Shown piece by piece: positions 35,623 through 47,364 of a stretch of DNA of 64,000 nucleotides. The DNA is from Cytophagaceae bacterium (lineage in GTDB: Bacteria > Bacteroidota > Bacteroidia > Cytophagales > Spirosomataceae). Position 1 is the first letter of the stretch. Each line of letters opens with the position of its first letter. The position numbers and the translations under genes were made by a program. The stretch spans positions 186,001 to 250,000 of the forward strand of contig JAIXWL010000010.1 in assembly GCA_027491315.1 (NCBI GenBank), written 5' to 3'. The notes under the pieces were generated by a model that saw only the letters and a list, made by a program, of their open reading frames with translations, had not been told where the DNA came from and searched no databases.

Positions 35623-36531
35623 TCAAACAGGATCCTGGTTTATATGTTGATTGACTAATTGGGCAATGTCCACAGAAAATTGCTTGACGATGTTCCATTT
35701 GGCGTATGGTCGGTAAAAACATAAACTTACCTCACGAGAAATATTCCCATCTTCAATGTCTAGTACCTGCAACTGACGTAGAGCACTCAAATTTCGTAAA
35801 TATAATTCAGGAAGTAAGGTCATCCCTTGAAATTCATCCACCAAATTAAGTAGGGTATCAAACGTATTGGACTCAAAAAATAGGTTTGGGGGCAAATGTT
35901 TATTCTTTTTCAAATCGCACCATTGAATAATTTGATCCCTGAGACAATGACCTTCTTGCAAGAGGAATATCTTTTGTCTAGATAACTCTTCCTTGGTAAT
36001 GCTCTTTTTACCAGGTTTCCAATGTCCGTATACATGTAAAGGTTCATGGTACATGAGCATGGTCTCCAAATCATTGGAAGCAATGGGCGTACTTAAAATT
36101 CCCATATCCAGTTTTCCCTCTCGGAGGTTTTTCATGAGTTGATTCGTGGTAACCTCATAAATTTCCAAGACTAATTGAGGATACTTTTCAAGCAAAGGCT
36201 TGAGAATAATGGGCATCAAGGAATTAGCAATGGTGGGAATAATTCCCATTTTCACCCGACCTTCTACCTTATTATGTATGGATTTAGAAGAAGCTAGTAG
36301 TGCATGAGCATGTGCCACCACTTGCTGGGCTTGCAATAAAATCTCTCTTCCATTTTCCGTAACAACGATGGGATTAGCTTTTCGGTCAAATATGACGATG
36401 TCCAATTGCTCTTCCAACTTTTTCACCATGGCACTCAAAGTGGCTTGGGTCACGTGACAATAATCAGCTGCTTTACTAAAACTTTTAAACTGGTCTACAG
36501 CTAAAATATACTCCAATTGATGAATATTCAT
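35623..36531 (-). CDS. oxyR: Peroxide-responsive LysR-type regulator OxyR
   Basis: The 302-residue protein has an N-terminal LysR helix-turn-helix (IHQLEYILAVDQFKSFSKAA, HVTQATLSAMVKKLEEQL) and a substrate-binding-like sensor domain. The redox centre is intact: GHCLRDQ with Cys196 and a second Cys205, nine residues apart as in E. coli OxyR (Cys199 and Cys208). It is divergent from katG with 115 bp between the starts, the classic OxyR arrangement, so it very probably controls katG. A TATATTTG element is placed 22-29 bp upstream of its ATG. Confidence 0.92.
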   Translation of the reverse strand: MNIHQLEYILAVDQFKSFSKAADYCHVTQATLSAMVKKLEEQLDIVIFDRKANPIVVTENGREILLQAQQVVAHAHALLASSKSIHNKVEGRVKMGIIPTIANSLMPIILKPLLEKYPQLVLEIYEVTTNQLMKNLREGKLDMGILSTPIASNDLETMLMYHEPLHVYGHWKPGKKSITKEELSRQKIFLLQEGHCLRDQIIQWCDLKKNKHLPPNLFFESNTFDTLLNLVDEFQGMTLLPELYLRNLSALRQLQVLDIEDGNISREVSLCFYRPYAKWNIVKQFSVDIAQLVNQHINQDPV

Positions 36532-36552
36532 GATTATAGATTTTGTCTATGA

Positions 36553-36560
36553 CAAATATA
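36553..36560 (-). promoter_or_regulatory. Candidate -7 element of oxyR
   Basis: TATATTTG on the minus strand in the oxyR/katG gap. No -33 match at normal spacing. Confidence 0.45.
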
Positions 36561-36625
36561 GAAAAATTCAGTTTTATCTATTAAAAAACTTAGTCTAACT
36601 TCACATCATTAGCGCTTTAAAATAA

Positions 36626-38899
<2,274 letters not shown>

Positions 38900-38927
38900 T
38901 TATTTTTGAAATGGTTAACAGGAAAAG

Positions 38928-38951
38928 CCGACCCCCTTGGGGTCGGTTTTT
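38928..38951 (+). terminator. Terminator of katG
   Basis: CCGACCCC/GGGGTCGG stem, three-base loop, then TTTTT. Confidence 0.9.
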
Positions 38952-39597
38952 ATGTTTTTAATATTTAAATACCATGGAGAATGTTTGTTATTCAGCGAAG
39001 TAAACCTACATTCAATTTTATAATTTTTCAAAGCCAACACATTTTTCATAATTCCCAATAAAAAGAGTTTAGACTTGTTAATACCATAAAATATTGCGAC
39101 CAAATCAAGCTTTTAATCTACCAGGTTACAAAAGATACACTCTCGATAATATCCTATTTTCATTTCAAAACAAACTCAATTAAGTCTCATTCCCTTTTAA
39201 TAAACGCTTAGCTCTCAAGCAGGTATAGGGCAAACAAAATATCCATTTACGCCCAATTTTAGGCTTTTTGAAAATTTCATACTAGAAATCCAATTCCCTA
39301 GCATGGAAATAAACCATTGGACACAATTTTGAGATTTAGGCAAATTGTTCAATTATTCATCCCTACCTTTGCTATCCAAAAGGTCAGACATCATCAAATA
39401 ATTTAAAGCCTTTGATCTTAGCATATAAAGTAAAATTTAAAAAATCCTTAGCTCTATTGCCAAAATAAATTTTCATCAAATTAGTACAAATCCAATTTTT
39501 CGTTCTCTAATGTTATTTTCTTTTCTCAACAATTTCATCTTTCATCGATACATTTCCCAGCTGCGAAGAATAAAAATTCAAAGAAGAAAGTCCAATG

Positions 39598-39605
39598 TAC
39601 CTTTG
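39598..39605 (+). promoter_or_regulatory. Candidate -7 element of the receptor gene
   Basis: TACCTTTG, about 150 bp upstream of the ATG, matching TAnnTTTG. No clear -33 TTG. Confidence 0.35.
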
Positions 39606-39752
39606 CGATACATTTAATTAAAAGATAAACACCTAATTAAACCCTATCATAATTTATTGTTCCATTCTCTCTCAAAAAATAAAATCTGTTCTACTCAAAT
39701 TTTGATACAAAGCCTTCCTTCTAAGTAGACAAAATCATTAAATAAACATCCT

Positions 39753-42371
39753 ATGAAAAAGTACATTATCTCCTCCTTTTTTGCCTTACTTACTTTCATT
39801 AGTATGGCCCAAGGACCTGCAGGAGCCGGAGCTCCTAACTTAAATCGTGGCCACATATTTGGAAAGGTTATCGATGAGCAGGGAAAACCCGTAGAATTTG
39901 CCTCAGTGGTATTATTAAAAACCGTGCTTGACCCAGCTACCAAACAAAACAAAGATATTTTAGTCAAAGCCCAGCAGGCGGAGCTTAATGGTGATTTCAA
40001 TTTCAAAGAGATTCCAGTCAACGTTCGCTTAAAAATTAAAATCAGCTTTGTTGGCTACAAAAATTACGAAGCTCCTATTCAATTCGCCATGCCAAAAATG
40101 GACCCTAGTTCGGCTCCAAAACCTGGACAAGCGCCAGATCCAGCTTTTTTAGCTAAAATGATGGCAGCTTTTGAAAAAGACTTGGGAAACATCAAATTAT
40201 TGTCGGACACCAAAGAATTAGAAACGGTGACAGTAACCGCTACGAAGGCTTTATTGGAAATGGACATTGATAAAAAATCATTTAATGTGAGCCAAAACTT
40301 GGTGACTTCAGGCGGTACAGCGGTAGATGTGATGAGAAATATACCATCAGTTCAAGTGGATATTGATGGCAATGTAAAAGTAAGAAATGCTAATCCCACC
40401 TTATTCATTGATGGAAGACCTACGAGTTTAAGTATGGACCAAATCCCAGCCGATATCATTGAAAAGGTAGAAGTAATCACCAACCCTTCAGCCAAATATG
40501 ATGCTTCAGGTAGCATGGCTGGTATCATCAATATCATTTTGAAGAAAAACAAAAAAAATGGATACAATGGTATGTTGAATTTAAGTGCTGACCGTTTTGG
40601 TGGTTCTAGCATCATGGGTAACTTCAGTTATCAACAAAATAAGTGGAGCTTGACTGTGATGGGCATGAAAATGAACATGAGAAACAACACAGAAGGAAAT
40701 AGCTTACGAAATAGTACCATAGGTGGTGTAGAATCAAGCGTTTACCAAGACATCAATAGTAAAACCAAGGGATCTATGTTTTTCCCACGATTCAGTGTTG
40801 ACTATGCTGCTACCAATAGAACTACCTTAACCTTAGCTGGATTCTTTGGTGGAGGGGGTAAGTTCTCTCCTACGGAAGATATTAAGATCACCAGTGTGGT
40901 CAATAATTTTACTTCTTTAAGCAATCGTTTATCCAATTCTTCTCGTGAGTTTAACCCTAGTGGCTTACAATTAGGATTCAAACATACTTACCCTAAAGCG
41001 GGCGAGGAGTTAACGATGGACTTCAACTATTTTGGAGGTACCAATAAAAATGATGCTACGTTTACTACCAACTATTTGAACAACGCTAACATCACAGGCA
41101 CTCAAATTCAGAAAAATATTGGATCTGGAAGTAATAGCTTCATGACTTTTCAAACGGATTACGTGAAGCCACTAAAAAATGATGGAAATATTGAAATGGG
41201 TGTAAGAGCACAGCTTTTTGAATTGGTGAATGAAAACTACAACACCTTGAAAGCGGTAGGTTCTGATGTGTACAAAGTTATTCCATCGGCCTCTACTAAT
41301 TATGAGAACAAGAATAATGTATATGCGGCCTATGTTTCGGTTTCTGGAAAATCGGTCAATAAGATTTCATACAAAATAGGCTTACGTGCTGAGAGCTCAA
41401 GTTATGATGGAAAATTATTGAATACCAACCAAAGCTTCAGCAATAGTTTCCCATTAAGCTTGTTCCCATCCATCTTTTTAAAGAAAGATCTGACAGCTAC
41501 CGACCAATTGCAATTAAGCATCACCCGTCGTGTAAGTCGCCCGAATTTCTTCCAAATTATTCCATTTGTTGATTATAGTGACAGCTTAAATATCTCCAGA
41601 GGAAATGCTGATTTGGTGCCAGAATTTACCACCTCAGGAGAGCTTTCATACAGCAAAACTAAAGGGTCAGCTACTTTCTTATTATCAGGATATTATAAGT
41701 ATACTGACAACTTGATTACTCGCTTTTTAAGTCAGGAGATTAACCCGATCAGTGGTAGATTAGATTTGATTAACACATTTGTCAACGCAAACTCGAGTAT
41801 CAATTACGGGATTGAAGGAACCTATACTAACAAACTTCAAAACTGGTGGGATTTAACGGCCAATTTGAACATGTATAATTCTAAAATCAATACTTCAAAC
41901 ATTGAAAAAGCTCAGATTACGGATGGAATTTGGACGATATTTGGTAAAATCAACAATACCTTCTTACTTCCAAAAAAATGGTCTATCCAATTATCAATGG
42001 ATTATCAAGGAAAAACCAACATGCCTATTAGTCAGAACCAAGGACAAGGTGGTGGCGGTGGTGGCCCAATGATGCAAGCACAAAGCTCATCTCAGGGATA
42101 CATCGAACCATTCTACGGTTTTGATATGGCCATCAAGAAAACATTCTTGAAAAACGATTTAGCTTCCTTGACCTTAGCGGCTAATGACTTATTCAGAACA
42201 AGAGGAAATACTAGATTCTCATACGGCGAAGGATTTTCGCAGAAATACTATCGATTGTCAAACCCTCAAATGATTCGTCTTACTTTGTCAATTCGTTTTG
42301 GACAATTTAACATGAACAACATGAAGAGAAATAACAACCAGAACCAAGATGGTATGCAAATGGGTCAATAA
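39753..42371 (+). CDS. TonB-dependent-receptor-like outer-membrane barrel with CarboxypepD_reg domain
   Basis: The 872-residue protein has a signal peptide (ending ISMAQ), a CarboxypepD_reg-like domain at about residues 30-115 (GHIFGKVIDEQGKPVEFASVVLL), a plug-like domain at about 155-255 (TSGGTAVDVMRNIPSVQVDIDG, IEKVEVITNPSAKYDASG) and a C-terminal barrel. This is the OMP_b-brl_3 type of receptor in Bacteroidota; ligand unknown. There is a Gly/Met/Gln-rich insert (GQGGGGGGPMMQAQ) and an Asn/Met-rich tail after the last strand. A terminator follows; no SusD partner is adjacent. Confidence 0.85.
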   Translation: MKKYIISSFFALLTFISMAQGPAGAGAPNLNRGHIFGKVIDEQGKPVEFASVVLLKTVLDPATKQNKDILVKAQQAELNGDFNFKEIPVNVRLKIKISFVGYKNYEAPIQFAMPKMDPSSAPKPGQAPDPAFLAKMMAAFEKDLGNIKLLSDTKELETVTVTATKALLEMDIDKKSFNVSQNLVTSGGTAVDVMRNIPSVQVDIDGNVKVRNANPTLFIDGRPTSLSMDQIPADIIEKVEVITNPSAKYDASGSMAGIINIILKKNKKNGYNGMLNLSADRFGGSSIMGNFSYQQNKWSLTVMGMKMNMRNNTEGNSLRNSTIGGVESSVYQDINSKTKGSMFFPRFSVDYAATNRTTLTLAGFFGGGGKFSPTEDIKITSVVNNFTSLSNRLSNSSREFNPSGLQLGFKHTYPKAGEELTMDFNYFGGTNKNDATFTTNYLNNANITGTQIQKNIGSGSNSFMTFQTDYVKPLKNDGNIEMGVRAQLFELVNENYNTLKAVGSDVYKVIPSASTNYENKNNVYAAYVSVSGKSVNKISYKIGLRAESSSYDGKLLNTNQSFSNSFPLSLFPSIFLKKDLTATDQLQLSITRRVSRPNFFQIIPFVDYSDSLNISRGNADLVPEFTTSGELSYSKTKGSATFLLSGYYKYTDNLITRFLSQEINPISGRLDLINTFVNANSSINYGIEGTYTNKLQNWWDLTANLNMYNSKINTSNIEKAQITDGIWTIFGKINNTFLLPKKWSIQLSMDYQGKTNMPISQNQGQGGGGGGPMMQAQSSSQGYIEPFYGFDMAIKKTFLKNDLASLTLAANDLFRTRGNTRFSYGEGFSQKYYRLSNPQMIRLTLSIRFGQFNMNNMKRNNNQNQDGMQMGQ

Positions 42372-42400
42372 GATTTTTGTAGGTTAGTGATATTATACAT

Positions 42401-42431
42401 AAACGGGTTAATCTTTGATTGACCCGTTTTG
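42401..42431 (+). terminator. Terminator of the receptor gene
   Basis: AAACGGGTTAATC/GATTGACCCGTTT stem (one G-U pair), three-base loop, then a T-rich stretch. Confidence 0.8.
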
Positions 42432-42619
42432 ATTTTACCTTTTTTCAAAATGGAATTGAGGAAGAATAAGCTTCGGATTATATCATAGCTGAAAATTCAG
42501 AATCTATTCTCTGTTTACTTCAACATAGAACGATTGTGAGCCAAGCTGACTTTTATACCAAAAATGAAATACCTTTGAAAAAAAATAATGTACTTAGAGC
42601 CAAACAAGAATATCATTTC

Positions 42620-43111
42620 ATGAATCCATCTTTTGATAAGTTTCAACGAATTATTAGAAACCCATTTTTATTTAAATTTTTTATCCTTCAAAAGTTGTCA
42701 GCCGCATTTTGGGCAGGCTTATGCATCCATCATTTTGATGCACAAACTTGTGTGGTGCGCGTAAAAAAATCATGGTTTAACCAAAACCCTTTTAATTCCA
42801 TGTATTTTGCCGTGGAAGCAATGGCTGCAGAGATGAGTTGTGGTATGTTAGCTTTTTCGCAGATCTATGAAAGAAAGCCCGCCGTCAGCATGTTGGTCGA
42901 AAAAATAGAGGCTTCCTTTTTGAAGAAAGCCTCTGGTACTATTTTGTTTACATGCAAGGATGGCGGTGCAATTCTGAGTACCATCCAAGAAGCCCTTCAA
43001 ACGGGAGAAGGCACTAAAATGGTCTGCAAGTCCACCGCCACCAACGAAGATGGAATCATTGTCGCAGAATTTTTATTGACTTGGTCATTTAAGGTGAAGA
43101 GCAAATCCTGA
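42620..43111 (+). CDS. DUF4442 hotdog-fold thioesterase-like protein
   Basis: From the ATG at 42620 the protein has 163 residues, the usual size of DUF4442 proteins; a GTG start at 42536 would add 28 residues of no clear character. The family pattern is seen in FWAGLCIHHFDAQTCVVRVKKSWFNQNPFNSMYFAVEAMAAEM and PAVSMLVEKIEASFLKKASG. DUF4442 proteins have a hotdog fold and are related to acyl-CoA thioesterases; the substrate is unknown. It converges on the next gene with 3 bp between stops. Confidence 0.75.
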   Translation: MNPSFDKFQRIIRNPFLFKFFILQKLSAAFWAGLCIHHFDAQTCVVRVKKSWFNQNPFNSMYFAVEAMAAEMSCGMLAFSQIYERKPAVSMLVEKIEASFLKKASGTILFTCKDGGAILSTIQEALQTGEGTKMVCKSTATNEDGIIVAEFLLTWSFKVKSKS

Positions 43112-43114
43112 GAT

Positions 43115-44404
43115 TTACTTTATTAAATTACTAGTTAACCAATTCGTCATTTTTTCTACCTGCTCGGGGTAATTCCAATGGCCTGTATCCAAGGCCAAAT
43201 ACAACTCTTTAGGAGCGGTAATCACATTATAAGCCGCATACATGGAAGTTGGAGGACAAGTTTCATCATTAAAACCCCAAGAATAAAAGCCAGGTACTTT
43301 GAGTCTACGGGCAAAGTTGACCACATCATAATAGGCTATGGTTTCTAGCTTGGCTTTAGTTTCATTATAACCTCGATTATTTTTATCAAAATAATGTGGC
43401 CAACCACCTGCACGATTAAACAAGTAACCTGTCACGTCCGACAAGGCGGGATAATAGGCCCCTAAAAATTTCACACGATTGTCCAAGGCAGCCGTTACAA
43501 TGGAAAGAGCTCCACCCTGACTACCTCCAGTAACAGCTAAATTTTGACCGTCATATTGAGGTAAGGAGGTTAAAAAGTCATTGGCACGTACGCAACCTAC
43601 ATAAACACGCTTGTAAAAGAAACGATCTTTGTCGTCCATATTATAGGTAGGATATCCGCTCAAAATACCTGCTCCTAAATCAGTATACACGGATGGATCC
43701 AGGTTAACAGGTATACCATGAATACCAATCTGAAGCGTAATGATTCCCTTCTCTGCGTTGGTGATATCCCCCGCATAGGGTCTCACTCCGGCACCCGGAA
43801 CATGCAATAAAGCAGGGTATTTGCCTGGTTTTTTAGGAACACAAAGGATACCATATAATCGAGCGCCTACACGGTAATTCTGAATATTGACATGATACAC
43901 ATTGGTTTTCTCCGTACATCTTTCAGGCATTAAGGTCATTTTAGCATCCAAAGGAATTTTGGCTAAATCTTGTTTGGCCTTATCCCAAAAGGCATCAAAA
44001 TCGCTTGGATTAGTTATCGTTGCTTGTAGCAAATTGGGAGAAAAACCGACAGTAGCTAAATTTCTATACTCCTTTCCTTCCAACTCGGCAATAACCACGC
44101 AACGTAGAAATCCTGCAGAAGTCAAGGTTCCCCCATCCAATACCATAGAACCATTAGCCAAAATTTGAGAATCCTTCTTCCAAGGTTCTTGTTTCTCAGG
44201 ACCAATTTCATATCGAATTTTGACTTGAGGAATGGGACTTCCATTTTTTAAAACCACCACAGAAAAATTTACTTTTTCTCCTGGTTTATAAAGCCAATCT
44301 GCGTGGTCAGCTGATACTTGAACTTTGATTTGTTTTTCCGTGGGTTGGGCAAATGCCAGGTGGACGGAAAAAAGCAAACATAGAAGAAACGGTATTTTTT
44401 TCAT
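43115..44404 (-). CDS. Acetylxylan-esterase (AXE1)-like secreted hydrolase
   Basis: I use the ATG at 44404, which gives a proper signal peptide (KKIPFLLCLLFSVHLAFAQ); 429 residues. An N-terminal beta domain is followed by an AXE1-type alpha/beta hydrolase (TNPSDFDAFWDKAKQDLAK, LLHVPGAGVRPYAGD). The nucleophile Ser is in AVTGGSQGGALSIV, the Asp in GFNDETCPPTSMYAAYN and the His in DTGHWNYP. Members remove acetyl groups from xylan or cephalosporins. It is the last of three genes with the M28 peptidase; the pairing is unusual and the substrate not certain. Confidence 0.85.
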   Translation of the reverse strand: MKKIPFLLCLLFSVHLAFAQPTEKQIKVQVSADHADWLYKPGEKVNFSVVVLKNGSPIPQVKIRYEIGPEKQEPWKKDSQILANGSMVLDGGTLTSAGFLRCVVIAELEGKEYRNLATVGFSPNLLQATITNPSDFDAFWDKAKQDLAKIPLDAKMTLMPERCTEKTNVYHVNIQNYRVGARLYGILCVPKKPGKYPALLHVPGAGVRPYAGDITNAEKGIITLQIGIHGIPVNLDPSVYTDLGAGILSGYPTYNMDDKDRFFYKRVYVGCVRANDFLTSLPQYDGQNLAVTGGSQGGALSIVTAALDNRVKFLGAYYPALSDVTGYLFNRAGGWPHYFDKNNRGYNETKAKLETIAYYDVVNFARRLKVPGFYSWGFNDETCPPTSMYAAYNVITAPKELYLALDTGHWNYPEQVEKMTNWLTSNLIK

Positions 44405-44430
44405 GTAAATAGGTTTTGTTTTATCAATCA

Positions 44431-44820
44431 TTATTCTTTGCAAAGCCCAATAATCGCATGAAAAACATCATGCAAGGCTGTTAGTTCGGATTTCAATACC
44501 TCATCCTTCAGTCCTTGGCGCATCTTAATTTGTAAGGCTTGAGTTCCCTTTACTAAATTATCTAACTGCCATTTTATGTCCTTTTGATTTTTAAAAGCAG
44601 AAGGAATGGAAGATTTCTGCCAAGCCTGAGCCTTGGATAGCATTTCATCAATTCTTGCACGAATGGGTTTAAAATTTCCCTCTTCGGCAGGATGAAAAGT
44701 TTGACTCATCACCGTATGAAATTGGTCTTTTTCTTTCCAATCCGTTTTAGTTTGAGCATCGGCAAAGGTATTTACAAGAAATAAAAGACTACTCAAAATC
44801 AATAATTTCAAATATTTCAT
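44431..44820 (-). CDS. Small secreted helical protein of unknown function
   Basis: The 129-residue protein has a signal peptide ending TFADAQ and an all-helical mature part with HTVMSQTFHPAEEGN and LHDVFHAIIGLCKE. Conserved-looking His residues at both ends suggest a four-helix bundle that may bind a metal. There is no haem motif. It stands between the M28 peptidase and esterase genes with gaps of 23 and 26 bp, so one transcript is likely. Confidence 0.65.
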   Translation of the reverse strand: MKYLKLLILSSLLFLVNTFADAQTKTDWKEKDQFHTVMSQTFHPAEEGNFKPIRARIDEMLSKAQAWQKSSIPSAFKNQKDIKWQLDNLVKGTQALQIKMRQGLKDEVLKSELTALHDVFHAIIGLCKE

Positions 44821-44843
44821 CGGTAAATTTTTAGGTTATTGAT

Positions 44844-46400
44844 TTAATTATTTCCTCCGCTTCGTTTAGATTTAACTTGACTTGGCCACTTTTGACCAGC
44901 AGGTAATACGGCTTTTTCAGTAGAAATTTTCTCAGGTTCCTCACAGGCCATATAGACCATAATCGCCGTTAAAATTGCATTACTTTGTACATCATCGAAT
45001 ACAATTTTATCATAGGTATCTCGGTTGGTATGCCAAGTATAGGTTCCATATGACCAACTTAAAGAACTTAAATTAAAGCCAGGGGCACCCGCGGCTACAA
45101 AAGAAGCAAAGTCAGAACCTCCTCCACCTGGTGTACCAGGAAAATTGGTCTTTATTCTATTTTTAATCGTGTCGGGAGCTGCCGCTAACCATTTACTTAA
45201 ATAGTCTTTCGCTTTAGCAAAACCAGAACCTCCTAAGTTAACCACACGACCTGTACCGTTATCTTGGTTAAATAATGCTTGTAAATTTGCCACTATTTCA
45301 GGGTGATCTTCTACAAAGGCCCTTGATCCATTCAATCCTTGCTCCTCACTTCCCCAATGCCCCACTAAAATTGTTCGTTTAGGATTTGGATATACCTTTT
45401 TTAAGATACGCATAGCCTCCAGCATCACCAAGGTCCCAGTTCCATTATCGGTGGCCCCTGTAGCGCCATCCCAGGAATCTAAATGAGCAGATAACATCAC
45501 ATATTCATTCGGTTTTTCAACTCCCTTGATTTCAGCATGGGTGTTGAAAGTAGGTACATTTCCTAGCTCCTTTGATTGGGTATTCACTGTTATTTTAGGT
45601 TGTCTACCTGACTCGGTTAAACGGTATAAAAGACCATAATCTTCCAAGGCAACATTGACTGTAGGAATCTTTTTTGTGAAAGCTGCAAATATTTTATTTA
45701 CCCCAAAGCCATTGGACCAAAGACTAGAAACTATTCCTAATGCTCCAGCCTCCTCCAAGGCTAATGCTAACTTGGCATTAGTCAAACCTGTTTTTGAGAT
45801 TCGTTTTCTCCAAGCTTCTGTTTGGATTTCGCGTTCTTTTTTCATGGCTTCAAAAGACTCTTTTTGAGCAAACTCTTGCCAATTATAATCTGGCCTACCC
45901 GTCATTTGAGGCATAGAAATTAAGACAAATTTCCCTTTCACTTGAGGTAACCAGGCCTTGAAAGCTATGGAATCAGCTAGGTCAGCTAAAATGATAGTCT
46001 CCCCAGTTTTTGGTTTTTTAGTAGCAGGACTAAAAGCGAGTTGAGTGCCCTCCAATGATTTTATCCATGGAGAAACCATATCAATGGAAGAAATTCCCCG
46101 GTCCCATCCACGCCAAGTACCATAATTCTCTCTACGAGCATCTATACCCCACTGTTTATACTGATCAATGACCCAATCACTCGCTTGAAGCATTTTGGTA
46201 GAACCAACTAAACGAGGCCCTATACCATCAATTAATTCATGAGCCATGCGCTTGAGTTGAGAATTTTCCGTAGCCTCTTTTACAATTGCATTGACGGTTG
46301 AGGAAGGATTTTGTTGGGCCAATACGGGTGTGGCCAAAAGGTTTAAGCCAAGTAGTAGTAGGCTCAAACGAGATTTTAAGTTATTGATAGAAGTTTTCAT
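44844..46400 (-). CDS. Secreted M28-family metallopeptidase
   Basis: The 518-residue protein has a signal peptide ending PVLAQQ, a protease-associated domain insert at about 150-290, and an M28 peptidase core. Zinc ligands are visible in LSAHLDSWDGATGATDNGTG, WGSEEQGLNGSRAF, LFNQDNGTG and TWHTNRDTYD. Members are aminopeptidases or carboxypeptidases acting on peptides in the periplasm or outside. It leads a three-gene run. The C-terminal tail is basic (KSKRSGGNN). Confidence 0.9.
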   Translation of the reverse strand: MKTSINNLKSRLSLLLLGLNLLATPVLAQQNPSSTVNAIVKEATENSQLKRMAHELIDGIGPRLVGSTKMLQASDWVIDQYKQWGIDARRENYGTWRGWDRGISSIDMVSPWIKSLEGTQLAFSPATKKPKTGETIILADLADSIAFKAWLPQVKGKFVLISMPQMTGRPDYNWQEFAQKESFEAMKKEREIQTEAWRKRISKTGLTNAKLALALEEAGALGIVSSLWSNGFGVNKIFAAFTKKIPTVNVALEDYGLLYRLTESGRQPKITVNTQSKELGNVPTFNTHAEIKGVEKPNEYVMLSAHLDSWDGATGATDNGTGTLVMLEAMRILKKVYPNPKRTILVGHWGSEEQGLNGSRAFVEDHPEIVANLQALFNQDNGTGRVVNLGGSGFAKAKDYLSKWLAAAPDTIKNRIKTNFPGTPGGGGSDFASFVAAGAPGFNLSSLSWSYGTYTWHTNRDTYDKIVFDDVQSNAILTAIMVYMACEEPEKISTEKAVLPAGQKWPSQVKSKRSGGNN

Positions 46401-46489
46401 AAGTTAATAATACAAAAGAATATCTGCCCTGCCAAAATTTACAATGAGGCATAGTTATCAAAAATAAAAACTTGGACCAATCAAATTGC

Positions 46490-47005
46490 CTAAGTACCAT
46501 TTTTACCCAAAGAGGACAATACCTGAGCTATTTCTATGGGTTGCTGAGTGCCAATTAACAATTTAGCGCCGTCTTTACACTCAAGTTGTAATCCTTTATT
46601 TCCTGAAACATTGTAAGCTTTTCCTTTTCCGAAAAGGCCATATCGAAGACCCCAACCTCCATATTCCCATAAAGGGGAATAACTACGAACATACGATTTA
46701 TCTATTTGGTCAAAAGAATAATAATTGAATTTTAGATGGAAGGGGAAAAATCGCACATAAATACCCTCCGTGGTGATATGTGTTTCTAATTTCAAAATCA
46801 AAAACAATATGACGATGGAGGCAAAAAGAAGGGTAGTCAATCCTAAGCCCAAATTGCTCATAGGATTATCTCCAAAAGGAATTCCTAGAAAAATTTGTTG
46901 ATATGCACCCCAAATAAAATAGGCAAAAAAGCAAAACAGAAACACCCAAATCCACCATTGGTTAAACTTTTGAGTTTCTGAAAACAATATTTTTTTATTA
47001 TCCAT
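46490..47005 (-). CDS. Two-helix membrane protein with PH-like domain (DUF6141-like)
   Basis: I use the ATG at 47005 (171 residues), because upstream residues of the longer frame lack any family character. Two hydrophobic helices at about residues 18-38 and 52-72 are followed by a small domain with the stretch EYGGWGLRYGLFGKGKAYNVSGNKGLQLECKDGAKLLIGTQQP, split here for recognition: GWGLRYG and LLIGTQ. This resembles a Bacteroidota family (DUF6141, PH-like) of unknown function. The 33-bp palindrome lies upstream. Confidence 0.65.
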   Translation of the reverse strand: MDNKKILFSETQKFNQWWIWVFLFCFFAYFIWGAYQQIFLGIPFGDNPMSNLGLGLTTLLFASIVILFLILKLETHITTEGIYVRFFPFHLKFNYYSFDQIDKSYVRSYSPLWEYGGWGLRYGLFGKGKAYNVSGNKGLQLECKDGAKLLIGTQQPIEIAQVLSSLGKNGT

Positions 47006-47364
47006 TTTTGAATTTTTACTGGTATTGAAGACCGAATGTATCAAAATTTTCATTATCAACTATTTGGACAACAAAGTTAAATGGCTGTTCGTTGTAACGC
47101 TGTCAAGGTTTCAAACCTTGCCAGCGTTGGGAAAATCACCATTTTTTATTTAGATTCGAATCATATTTACTTCAAATAAGATTGTCTTTATTCTTACTCC
47201 GTGTTCTAAATTTCACCAAGGAGTAGAATTAGTCAAAATTTCCCAGCATCATTCGATATTTTTTAAGGGAAAACCTAATCAAAATCATCCTTTTCCAAGC
47301 CTGATAAAGTTTAAAATGGCCTATATTTCGTAATATATTGGGTAGTTTTTAAAAACGGAATTAT
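47006..47364. other. Intergenic region with palindrome copy 2
   Basis: The 359 bp contain the palindrome at 47096-47128 and the likely promoter for the SDR gene. A near -7 element (TATATTTC) lies about 40 bp upstream of the SDR start. Nothing else is visible. Confidence 0.5.
47096..47128. repeat. 33-bp intergenic palindrome, copy 2
   Basis: Arms begin AACGCTGTCAAGGTTT and pair except at one position. See copies at 16171 and 55520. Confidence 0.85.

Larger units (their letters stand above)
38900..39752. other. Intergenic region between katG and the TonB-type receptor
   Basis: The 853 bp hold the katG terminator at 38928-38951 and, near the end, the candidate promoter of the receptor gene at 39598. 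Otherwise AT-rich with no supported gene. A second TACCTTTG is at 39364-39371, and a direct repeat CGATACATTT stands at about 39547 and 39606. Confidence 0.6.

Noticed and set aside
38915-39103. 62-residue minus-strand reading frame after katG
   Set aside because: It overlaps the katG terminator and has no recognisable character or start context.
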